Shown here in pieces: positions 26,743 through 34,419 of a DNA stretch of 64,000 nucleotides. The translations under genes and the position numbers were made by a program. The DNA is taken from assembly GCA_019455245.1 (NCBI GenBank), contig JACFMR010000016.1:1-64000 (forward strand). Direction: 5' to 3'. Position 1 is the stretch's first letter; each line of letters opens with the position of its first letter. The notes under the pieces are model-generated. The model made no database searches and had not been told where the DNA came from. It saw only the letters and a program-made list of their open reading frames with translations. This DNA comes from Opitutaceae bacterium. Its GTDB lineage: Bacteria; Verrucomicrobiota; Verrucomicrobiia; Opitutales; Opitutaceae.

Positions 26743-27759
26743 TCATGCCGGACACGCGATGGCCGCCGCGTAAGGCGCCGCGGTCAGGTCGACGACCCGG
26801 CCGGTTTTGATGGATTCGAGCGCGGCAATCACGACCGCCGTGGTGCGCCGCGCGGATTGGACCGTGACTGGCGACGGACCGCCGTTCGTTACCGCTTCGA
26901 TGAAAGGCTGGTCGATCACCGCCGCGCCGTTTTCCGGCCAAGCGGGATGCTCGGTGATTTTTCCGCCCTCGCGCGTCATGAGCGAGTTGAGCCGGTTGTA
27001 GAGACTGAGGCTGCGGGTGCCGTCGCTGGTTTGCAGGGCAAACTTCGACGCGTGCGGCGGCACACCGACGTCGCCGATGGAGAGATTGGCCACCGCGCCG
27101 TCGGCAAAGGTCAGCGTGATCGCCGCGGTGTCCACGATGTCGCGCGTCGGGTGATACCGGTTGCCGCCCGCCGCGTAAACGCGCACCGGCGGCGCGGCGT
27201 GCAGGTGCAGCACCGTGTCGGTGATGTGGCAACCTTGCGAAAGCACATTGCCGCCGCCCTGCACGGGATCGTTGGCCCAAAAATCGGACGGCCAGTGGTC
27301 GTCGATCACGTGCGCGGCGGTCAGCGACGGCGCGGTGAGAAACCGCTTCGCCACCATCACCGCGGGGAAAAACCGCAGCTTGAACCCCACCGCCGCGATG
27401 ACGCCGCTGCGCTCGACCGCCGCGACGATGCGGTCGCAATCGGCCAGCGTAAGCGCAAGCGGCTTTTCGAGAAAAAAGTTTTTGCCCGCCGCCGCAGCGG
27501 CCTCCGCCAGCGGCGCATGCGTGTGGTGCTGCGTGCTGATCCACACGGCATCGATCTCAGGGTCCGCCCAGATGCGCGCCAGGTCCGTGGTGGCGTAGCC
27601 CGCGCCGTATTTCGCTGCAAAGCCTTCCGCGCGGTCCGCCGCGATGTCGGCCACGGCGTGCAGTTTCACTCCGGAGCAAGCGGAGAGAAACTTGGCGTGC
27701 TCAGCACCATAACTGCCGCAGCCGATAAGCGCGGCATGGAAGAGTCGGGGCGTGGACAT
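26743..27759 (-). CDS. Gfo/Idh/MocA-family NAD(P)-dependent oxidoreductase
   Basis: A 338-residue sugar or inositol dehydrogenase-like enzyme. The Rossmann dinucleotide site is FHAALIGCGSYGAEHAKFL (GCGSYG at about 14-19), and EKPLALTLADCDRIV near residues 90-104 is the EKP motif whose lysine is catalytic in this family. No signal peptide. The start at 27759 is chosen because it places the glycine motif at the normal distance; the longer frame upstream is not protein-like. It is the first gene of the minus-strand operon and divergent from the sialidase-like gene. Probable role: oxidation or epimerisation of the released sugar. Confidence 0.87.
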   Translation of the reverse strand: MSTPRLFHAALIGCGSYGAEHAKFLSACSGVKLHAVADIAADRAEGFAAKYGAGYATTDLARIWADPEIDAVWISTQHHTHAPLAEAAAAAGKNFFLEKPLALTLADCDRIVAAVERSGVIAAVGFKLRFFPAVMVAKRFLTAPSLTAAHVIDDHWPSDFWANDPVQGGGNVLSQGCHITDTVLHLHAAPPVRVYAAGGNRYHPTRDIVDTAAITLTFADGAVANLSIGDVGVPPHASKFALQTSDGTRSLSLYNRLNSLMTREGGKITEHPAWPENGAAVIDQPFIEAVTNGGPSPVTVQSARRTTAVVIAALESIKTGRVVDLTAAPYAAAIACPA

Positions 27760-27895
27760 GGTGATGGCGGATCGATTTGAAGCAGAAAGCGGCAGCAAAC
27801 GCCCCGCGGCGGCGTCAAACAAGCTTTTTGCCGGCGGATGACGGCTTTGCGCGTTGCGATGCGATCCGATCCCGCCAGCATGGGGAAAATCACCC

Positions 27896-28960
27896 ATGAT
27901 CCAGAAATTTGCCGTCTCCCGCGACGATTCGGTTTACGAAGCATTCCCCGACCTCACCCTGACGGCCGATGGCCGGTTGCTCTGCGTCTTCGAGGAGTGC
28001 ACGCACCATGGCAAACGCGACTGGACCCGGCTCGCGTTGACCGAATCCTCCGATCGCGGCCGCACCTGGTCGCCCAAACGTGCGCTCACACCGCCCAGCC
28101 ATGGGTATCCTTATTGGAATTGCGCGCGCATCACGACGCTGCGCGACGGCCGCATCGCCGTCATCACCGACCACATCGGCACCGACGAGCGCAGCAAGGA
28201 CTTCGCCCTGCTGCAAAATCTGCTGCTAATCAGTCACGATCACGGCCGCACGTGGGACGAACCTGTTTTGCTGCCTTTGCAGGGCATCATGCCCGACAAG
28301 CTGACCGAGTTGCCCGACGGCCGCTGGCTCATCGCCGGTCACGTGCAAAATCCCGCCACGCAAAATCTCAAGGTGTGGCTCTGGCATTCCGCCGACCAGG
28401 GCAAAACGTGGACCGGCCCCGTCACCGTCGCCGACCAGGCCGGCTTGAACCTCTGCGAGGTTTCGCTGCTGCCCGTGGATGAAAAGGTCATCGTCGCCCT
28501 GCTGCGCGAAAATTCGTTCAAAGGCTGGGACGGCTACAAAACCATTTCACACGACGGCGGCCTGACTTGGGGACCGCCGATAACATTACCCATTCCGGCC
28601 TGCCACCGCCCGACCGCCGGCTGGCTGCAAAACGGTCAGGCGCTCATCACCTGCCGGATGATGCAGGGCGGCAAAGGCTGGGTCGGCTGGTGGACGCAAA
28701 ACACCCTCGCCGTGCTCACCGACCAGGAATCGCTGCTCGCCGCCACCCGCGAGGACGCCCACACGCGCATCCTGCCGCTCGACTTTGACCGCTCGCCCGA
28801 GAGCGACACCGGTTACACCGGCTGGGTGCAGTTTCCCGACGGCGAGATCTACGTCGTCAACTACATCATGGACGACGCCCCCAAGGCCCAGATCCGCGGC
28901 TACTCCCTGCGCTTGGAAGATTTCATCCTGCCGACCACGACGCGCAACTGGACCGCATGA
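27896..28960 (+). CDS. Sialidase-like (BNR/Asp-box) protein
   Basis: A 354-residue six-bladed beta-propeller protein of the sialidase superfamily. Four Asp-box repeats are seen: SSDRGRTW (51-58), SHDHGRTW (113-120), SADQGKTW (165-172) and SHDGGLTW (218-225). An early arginine (R9 or R27) could take the role of the sialidase arginine triad. No signal peptide, so it is probably cytoplasmic, and many such verrucomicrobial proteins are not true sialidases. ATG at 27896 is chosen; a 14-residue extension is possible. The stop overlaps the next ATG (28957-28960), coupling it to the GH106-like enzyme. Confidence 0.78.
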   Translation: MIQKFAVSRDDSVYEAFPDLTLTADGRLLCVFEECTHHGKRDWTRLALTESSDRGRTWSPKRALTPPSHGYPYWNCARITTLRDGRIAVITDHIGTDERSKDFALLQNLLLISHDHGRTWDEPVLLPLQGIMPDKLTELPDGRWLIAGHVQNPATQNLKVWLWHSADQGKTWTGPVTVADQAGLNLCEVSLLPVDEKVIVALLRENSFKGWDGYKTISHDGGLTWGPPITLPIPACHRPTAGWLQNGQALITCRMMQGGKGWVGWWTQNTLAVLTDQESLLAATREDAHTRILPLDFDRSPESDTGYTGWVQFPDGEIYVVNYIMDDAPKAQIRGYSLRLEDFILPTTTRNWTA

Positions 28961-31464
28961 GCCTCAGCCCCGAACCCCGCTTCTACACGTTCTGGTCGAT
29001 CAACGGTCCGCTGCAACGCGACCGGTTGCGCCGCCAACTCGCCGACTTCAAGGCGGCCGGTCTGCACGGCGTCGTGTTTCACCCGCGATTCTACCCCGGC
29101 ATCCCGCCCTACCTGAGTAACGACTATCTCGACCACATCGCCGACACGATCCGCCACGCGCGCGAACTCGGCCTGCGCTTCTGGCTCTACGATGAGAACG
29201 GCTGGCCAAGTGGCACCGGCGACGGCAAAGTGCTCGCCCACTATCCCGACAGCGGCGCCGTCCGGCTCGATCTCAGTCGCGAACGCACCCCAGAATCCAT
29301 CGGCGAATTTCACACCGATGCGGCCAACCGGATCGTCCCCGCCGGCACGCCCGGTGCGCAGGTCTGGTATCCCACGCCGCGCAAACTGAACTACGTCGAT
29401 TCGCTCAACCCGGCGGTGCTCGATCACTTTCTCGAACTGATCCACGAACGCTACCGCGAGGGTCTGCCGCCGGATTGCTTCGATTATATCGAGGCGATTT
29501 TCTTCGACGAACCCGAGTCGGGCATGATCAAGGACCCGTTTCCGGAAACCGCCGGCGTGCCGTGGTCGCCCGTCATGCCCGCGCGGCTGCAGGCATTGTG
29601 GGGCGCGGCGTGGCGCGACAAGCTCCCGCTGCTCTTCGCCGCCGGGCCGGGCGCCGGCGAGGCGCGCATCGCGTTTTGGGAAAACGTCACCGACGCACTC
29701 ATCGCCGGCTTCTTCGCGCCCTATCAGGCGTGGTGCGAGCGCCACGGCAAACAGTTCATCGGCCACGTGAAGGGCGAGGAGCATCCGCTCTTTCAACTGC
29801 CGATGGTCGGTTCGTGCCATCGCATCTTCCGGCACCTTTCAATGCCCGGCATCGATGCCCTGGAGCGTTATCCTTCGCTCGATTTTTTTCCGCGGCAGGC
29901 CGGTTCGTTTGCGCGACAGTTCGGCAACGGCCGCGCCATGGTCGAGTGCTTCGGCGGGGCCGGCTGGGGCGCCACGCCGGCAGACCTCGAACGCTACCTG
30001 CTCTGGCTCGGGCGCCATGGCATCACCGATTTCGTCTTTCACCTCAGCCAATACCGGCTCGATACGCCCGCCATCACCGATTGGCCGCCGTCGGAGCCGC
30101 TGCATCTGAGTTGGAAGGACGCCTTCCCCGCCGTGCTTGAGCGCGTGTCGCGCGAACTCACCACGAATCCCGTGCCCGCCGCCGGCACGCTCGTCGTCGC
30201 GCCCTATCGCGGCCTCATGGCCCTCTATGAGCCGTGGGAACTGATGCAGACCAATCAACACAACGCCTCCACCGCGCCCGATACTCCGGCCACCCGCGCG
30301 AACACCGCGTTTCTCGCCACCCTCGACCGGCTCAAGGCCGACGGCATCGCGTTCGACCTCACCGACGAACGCACGCTCGAGACCGACGGCGCGCGTTTGC
30401 CGAACGGCCGCATCCGCCTCGGCCACGCCGAATATAAGCACCTCATCATCGACCCCGCCGCGATCCTAAACAACCAATGGCTTGAGGTAGGGCGGGCGGT
30501 CCCTCGCCCGCCGTCAGTTACAACTGCGCCCACGCAAACCCGGCGCGCTGGGGACAGTGCGCCCTACCTTTCAATACCCCTCTACTGGACCTTCCCCGCC
30601 GCTCCCGACAACGCCTGGCTCCTCGCCACCACCCGCACCGCCGAGTGCACATTCAGCGCGACCATTGCCAGCGGTGCCTTACCTGCCGGCCTCACGCTGC
30701 ACTTCGCGGATGACCTTGTATCCGCTGAATTGGTTTTAGGTAGGGCGGGACTGCTCGGCCCGCCGCAAACCACCGATGACTCTCGCGATCAATCCGGCGC
30801 GCCCAGCGGTCGCGCCCTCCCCCTGACCGTCGGCTACGACGGCACCTTCGCCACCCTGCCCCTGCTGACCGCGGGCAAACACAGCTTGCTGTTCAAGACC
30901 GCGCGCGAGGTGCCCGGCGTGCCCTTTGTGTGGCTCAAGGGCACCTTCGAGCTGCGCAGCCAAACGCCGTTCGCATCCGGTCCCAACGGCACGATCCGCA
31001 CGGACGGGCCCTTCATCGCCGACGCCGCTTCGATCAACCCCGCCGGCGAACTCGTCGCCGGTGGGTTACCTTTCGCGTTTTCATCCGTTGCCGCCGAAGC
31101 CCATTTCACGCTCACCGCACCGGCCCATTCGCTCTCGTTTCACGGCACGCTCGGCGATGCGTTGGAAATCCGGATCGACAACCATGCACCCGGGTGGATT
31201 TGGGCACCGGATTGGACCTTGCACCTGCCCGCCCCGCTCGCCCCCGGTACGCACCGCCTGCGCACACGGCTCGTGCCCAGCACCTTCAACCACTTCGGCC
31301 CGCATCATTACTACAACGGCGACTGGCACGTCGTGAGCCCCGGCCAGGTCGTGGGAGCGAAAAACTTCGCCGATCTCGCCGACGCACCCGAACGCACCCA
31401 TGTGCCGGCATGGCATTTCAAGCCGCTGCAGTTGCCCCTGCTGCTTGCGGTTCACACCGGATGA
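28957..31464 (+). CDS. GH106-like glycoside hydrolase with two in-frame REP insertions
   Basis: An 835-residue cytoplasmic protein (no signal peptide) resembling the alpha-L-rhamnosidase family GH106. Residues 1-400 form a TIM-barrel-like part: FWSINGPLQRDRLRRQLADF, LRFWLYDENGWPSGTGDG (a characteristic GH106 block) and EAIFFDEPESG with candidate catalytic acids. The C-terminal part is beta-sandwich-like and ends with a module around HGTLGDALEIRIDNHAPGWIW. Two segments, about residues 511-537 and 596-622, are encoded by REP-like palindromes (30487-30567, 30740-30820) that keep the frame; they read VGRAVPRPPS and LGRAGLLGPPQ. Coupled to the sialidase-like gene by ATGA. Rhamnoside hydrolysis is a family-based guess. 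Confidence 0.72.
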   Translation: MSLSPEPRFYTFWSINGPLQRDRLRRQLADFKAAGLHGVVFHPRFYPGIPPYLSNDYLDHIADTIRHARELGLRFWLYDENGWPSGTGDGKVLAHYPDSGAVRLDLSRERTPESIGEFHTDAANRIVPAGTPGAQVWYPTPRKLNYVDSLNPAVLDHFLELIHERYREGLPPDCFDYIEAIFFDEPESGMIKDPFPETAGVPWSPVMPARLQALWGAAWRDKLPLLFAAGPGAGEARIAFWENVTDALIAGFFAPYQAWCERHGKQFIGHVKGEEHPLFQLPMVGSCHRIFRHLSMPGIDALERYPSLDFFPRQAGSFARQFGNGRAMVECFGGAGWGATPADLERYLLWLGRHGITDFVFHLSQYRLDTPAITDWPPSEPLHLSWKDAFPAVLERVSRELTTNPVPAAGTLVVAPYRGLMALYEPWELMQTNQHNASTAPDTPATRANTAFLATLDRLKADGIAFDLTDERTLETDGARLPNGRIRLGHAEYKHLIIDPAAILNNQWLEVGRAVPRPPSVTTAPTQTRRAGDSAPYLSIPLYWTFPAAPDNAWLLATTRTAECTFSATIASGALPAGLTLHFADDLVSAELVLGRAGLLGPPQTTDDSRDQSGAPSGRALPLTVGYDGTFATLPLLTAGKHSLLFKTAREVPGVPFVWLKGTFELRSQTPFASGPNGTIRTDGPFIADAASINPAGELVAGGLPFAFSSVAAEAHFTLTAPAHSLSFHGTLGDALEIRIDNHAPGWIWAPDWTLHLPAPLAPGTHRLRTRLVPSTFNHFGPHHYYNGDWHVVSPGQVVGAKNFADLADAPERTHVPAWHFKPLQLPLLLAVHTG
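30487..30567. repeat. REP-like palindrome inside the GH106-like gene, copy 5
   Basis: An 81-bp element beginning GTAGGGCGGGCGGTCCCTCGC and ending GTGCGCCCTAC. The hairpins are GGCGGGCGGTCCCTCGCCCGCC and a GCGC...GCGC pair. It is read in frame and codes for a proline/arginine-rich insert unlike its surroundings. Confidence 0.75.
30740..30820. repeat. REP-like palindrome inside the GH106-like gene, copy 6
   Basis: A roughly 80-bp element starting GTAGGGCGGGACTGCTCGGC and ending near GGTCGCGCCCTCC. The closing end is degenerate. It lies 170 bp after the previous copy in the same gene and again keeps the reading frame. Confidence 0.6.
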
Positions 31465-31611
31465 TACGCGGATCGTCGCCCCGCACGACCGCAGCGCGAC
31501 CAAATCCTGCCTTGCATCGCCGGGCTTGCGCTTTCGCCAAAGCTTCCGCAGATTATCCAATCTGTTCTTTGATTGGACGCACGGCCAATCATCCTGACTT
31601 GCCCAATTTAC

Positions 31612-31968
31612 GGGGGTGTTCCGGATTCGATCCTTGGTTGGAGTGCGCCGCTGCCTGCCGAGAGTCGCAAGGCCTCTCGTAAATCCCCCTTCGAACCAAT
31701 AACAGGCAACTACGAAGAAATGCCCTTGGCCGCCTAATAGTGCGGCCTCGTTGGTCCGGCGACACCTGCTAGCCGTGACTAACGTCGACAGCAGGTATAG
31801 TGCATGGTGCCGTCCGCGGAACATGCGCCGTATCTTCTTCCGGGGACTGGCCGACGCATTTGCCCGGATGCACGCATAACGTCGGCAAGATCAAGTGCAA
31901 CCTACGCATGGTAGACGCGGTGCATAAAGGTCAGGGACACGCGGGTTCAACTCCCGCCACCTCCACCA
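31612..31968 (+). ncRNA. ssrA: Transfer-messenger RNA (tmRNA)
   Basis: A 357-nt tmRNA that rescues stalled ribosomes. The 5' end GGGGGTGTTCCGGATTCGAT is the conserved tmRNA start; GGGGGTG pairs with CACCTCC (31958-31964) to form the 7-bp acceptor stem (one G-U), with discriminator A and encoded CCA at 31966-31968. The T-arm is GCGGGTTCAACTCCCGC. The tag frame ends AAC TAC GAA GAA ATG CCC TTG GCC GCC TAA TAG (31708-31740), giving a degradation tag ending NYEEMPLAA; if the resume codon is GAA at 31693, the tag is EPITGNYEEMPLAA after the tRNA alanine. No strong promoter was seen in 31465-31611. Confidence 0.95.
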
Positions 31969-31971
31969 TTT
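31948..31971. other. Probable attachment site (tmRNA 3' end)
   Basis: The 24-bp stretch CAACTCCCGCCACCTCCACC plus ATTT covers the T-arm and acceptor end of the tmRNA. It recurs with a single mismatch at 32072-32095. Integrases of the tyrosine family commonly use the tmRNA 3' end as attachment site. Confidence 0.6.
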
Positions 31972-31980
31972 CGTGCCAGA

Positions 31981-32018
31981 GCCCCGGCGATCAGCCCAGA
32001 TCGGCCGGGGCTTTGCTC
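31981..32018 (+). terminator. Terminator of tmRNA
   Basis: GCCCCGGCGATC pairs with GATCGGCCGGGGC (one bulged base) around a short loop, followed by TTTGCTCT. It sits 12 bases after the tmRNA CCA end. Confidence 0.75.
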
Positions 32019-32071
32019 TGTCCGGCGCTGCGCGCCGCTCGCGGATGTCAAACCCGCCCCTCCGGGCTGAA

Positions 32072-32095
32072 CAACTCCCGCCACTTCCACCATTT
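32072..32095. other. Duplicate of tmRNA 3' end (att-like direct repeat)
   Basis: CAACTCCCGCCACTTCCACC followed by ATTT, differing by one base (C to T) from the tmRNA end at 31948-31971. The rest of the tmRNA is not repeated, so this is not a second RNA gene. It marks one boundary of an integrated element; a decayed relaxase gene follows. Confidence 0.6.
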
Positions 32096-32320
32096 GCAAA
32101 CTCACCCATTCCGCCCTTGTGCGGCCTTTCCCATGGGTAAAATGGCGGAAATCGGTCTTGGCCCGGTTAAGCGAATTTTTGGTCGTTTTCCTGAAATTTT
32201 TGCCGCCAAAAAACCACCGTACCCGATGAATATCACGGGGCCATTTCCCGATAAAACCAAGCGCAAGGCCTGGAAGCCCGAAAGGTTGGTATCTTCGCGT
32301 ACTTCAGTGCCACGCGGGGA

Positions 32321-32907
32321 TTTCATCAACCTTACCCAAAAGCGGAAACACGGCGCAATGCGACCGTGGGCCGCCATGTAATTGTCGCCCTGCCTGATGG
32401 CAGGCCCGCCCTTCAGCAGTTTGGCCTGTTGAAGCAATTGGCGGAATTTTTGCACCGGGATCTCCACCTGCCGGTGTTGATTGCCATGCACAAGAACTCC
32501 CCGAAAAAAGGCCGGAATCCCAACCCCCACGGTCACCTGTTGTTCGGTGGGCGCGCCTGGGACGAGGCAACCATGACTTTCGCCCCGCAACGCATCCGAA
32601 GCTCTACGAGCGTTACGGGGAAGGACCCAAATTTCTGGAGGCGTTTCGCCGTGAGTGGGAGCAAATCATAAATGCCAGCCTGCCGGTGCTTGTGCCGCCG
32701 GTTTCACGCCTCTCCCACGCCCGCTGGCGCAACGACCGGACTCCCAGGCGCCACCTCGGCGACCACGCCACGGCGATGGAGCGCGTCACGGGAAAGCTGT
32801 CGCGGGATGGTGGGTTCAACGCCTTGATCGACGAGCTCGACGCCCACAATGCTGCCCTGACCATAAAGCTCGACGCCTGCTTGGCCGGCGCACCGAGTCG
32901 GGATTGA
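32321..32907 (+). pseudogene. Decayed MobA/MobL-type relaxase
   Basis: Two open segments in different frames together resemble a MobA/MobL plasmid-mobilisation relaxase, which nicks DNA at the transfer origin. The first contains ETRRNATVGRHVIVALPDG and NPNPHGHLLFGGRAWDEA (the histidine motif of the family is HGH). A frameshift near 32585-32600 then leads into HPKLYERYGEGPKFLEAFRR and LSHARWRNDRTPRRHLGDHA. The N-terminal part that would carry the catalytic tyrosine is missing and the product stops at 32907. The 32096-32320 stretch before it has no recognisable gene. It is a remnant of a mobilisable element inserted at the tmRNA. Confidence 0.7.
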
Positions 32908-32999
32908 TGCCTTGAAGGGCGTCGAGCCGGTTCACTTGGTTGACGCCACCTGAAAACTCCACGGAATAATCCTTGCGCGGAGCACCTCAGTTTTGGGGC

Positions 33000-34400
33000 T
33001 CAGGCGCCGCGGCGAGCTTCGAGGGTGCGGCGCATTTGGGCGGCGACGGTTTCGTCGATGGAGAAACGGCGGATGGCCAGCACAGCTAATAATGAGAACG
33101 CTATCGGAGCGAGGCAGTATAAAGTTTTTACGAGAGCGAAAACTCCAGAGGCCTGATGGACGCCAAGGTCCACATTGAAGCCGCTGAGCACAAGCAGAAA
33201 TCCCGAGAAAGCGAAGTTGAGGGAGTTTACGGTCTTGCTTACCCAGCTCTGCACGGCGCCGATCATGCCTTCGCGGCGTTTGCCGCTTTGCAACTCATCC
33301 CAATCGGTAACGTCGGCCTTCATCGCGGTGAGGATCATGGTGGCCATGCAAACGCCGGGGCCGATGAAAAGAAAGGGGACCGCAACCCAAGTGGCATCGT
33401 TTTCGCGATAACACACCCATTTCAGCAGCGAGCCGACGACGATCGCACCGACGCAACCGTAAAACGCACGCCTGCGACCGAAGCGGCGGATCGCCCATGT
33501 TGCAGGACCAACGGCGAGCACGCTCGCCGCCAAGAATGCGGTGCCGAGCAGGCCGTTGTAGATGGAGGCTTTGGTCAGGTCTCCGTCCATACAGTAATAC
33601 ACAAGCAGGAAAAATCCGAGTGTATTGACGAGGTTGCCGGCGATGCCGATCAGGATGTCGGCGACGAGCAGCGGATAAACGGGAGTGAGACGGAACGTCT
33701 CGCGCACACCTTGGAGCAGGGTATATTTTTCCTGATTTTGAATGCGCTGCTGATGCCGCTCACGCACGCCAAGGAACGTCCAGCATGCGAGACCGATCGC
33801 CGCCATGCCGACGAAGAGGCTCATGACCCGGATGCCCTGCATCTGGTCAGTAAATATTGGCAGCTGCGTCATGGAAAAGAGCCAGACCACGAAGACCGAC
33901 ACCGCACGCATGAACACCGTCGCCACAGCCGCGAGGCGGTTGCGCCCCGAGGTATCGGGCGCGATCTCGGGCAGAAGGCTTTGGAAAGGCACATTCATCA
34001 CCGTGTGCGCGGAATAGAACATGAACGAGAGAGCCGCGAGATAGACGAAATAGTGCGTTGGCGACCAGCCGCGCGGAAACCAGTAGAGAGCGATGAAACT
34101 GAGGCCGGCAATTAGGCCACCGCAGAGGATAAACGGCCTGCGCCGCCCCCAGCGCGAACGGAAATTGTCCGAGATGGCGCCCATCAGCGGTTCGCTGAAC
34201 GCGTCCCAAAGCCTCGTGACGGTCAGCAGCGTTCCCACCCAAGCGGGGCTGACGCCGAGGATGATCGTGTAAACCGGGTTGGCAAGGTGCGTGAGCGCAT
34301 GATCGGTGAGATTGCCTGCGGCGCTGCCGGCGCCATAAGCATAAAGTTCGCGGCGCGAGAGCGTGGTGTCCCGCGGAGGGGTGGCCGGCAAACTGGACAT
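33000..34400 (-). CDS. GPH-family sugar:cation symporter (MFS)
   Basis: A 466-residue inner-membrane transporter of the glycoside-pentoside-hexuronide:cation symporter family. Twelve hydrophobic segments are visible; the loop after segment 2 carries the GPH signature DNFRSRWGRRRPF (about 82-94), and LWDAFSEPLMGAISD precedes it. The start at 34400 (MSSLPATPP) removes an unlikely 45-residue extension that would overlap the previous gene. It lies 19 bp after the ADP-ribosylglycohydrolase-like gene and so shares its transcript and the operators at 36101 and 36239. It should import the sugar or glycoside released in the periplasm. Two further GPH transporters lie in the same regulon. Confidence 0.88.
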   Translation of the reverse strand: MSSLPATPPRDTTLSRRELYAYGAGSAAGNLTDHALTHLANPVYTIILGVSPAWVGTLLTVTRLWDAFSEPLMGAISDNFRSRWGRRRPFILCGGLIAGLSFIALYWFPRGWSPTHYFVYLAALSFMFYSAHTVMNVPFQSLLPEIAPDTSGRNRLAAVATVFMRAVSVFVVWLFSMTQLPIFTDQMQGIRVMSLFVGMAAIGLACWTFLGVRERHQQRIQNQEKYTLLQGVRETFRLTPVYPLLVADILIGIAGNLVNTLGFFLLVYYCMDGDLTKASIYNGLLGTAFLAASVLAVGPATWAIRRFGRRRAFYGCVGAIVVGSLLKWVCYRENDATWVAVPFLFIGPGVCMATMILTAMKADVTDWDELQSGKRREGMIGAVQSWVSKTVNSLNFAFSGFLLVLSGFNVDLGVHQASGVFALVKTLYCLAPIAFSLLAVLAIRRFSIDETVAAQMRRTLEARRGA

Positions 34401-34419
34401 GGCAAGGGTTTGACGGCTG

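Noticed and set aside
32072..32095. Second tRNA or tmRNA-like end
   Set aside because: Only the last 24 bases are repeated and no acceptor 5' strand or D-arm precedes them, so it is an attachment-site duplicate, not an RNA gene.
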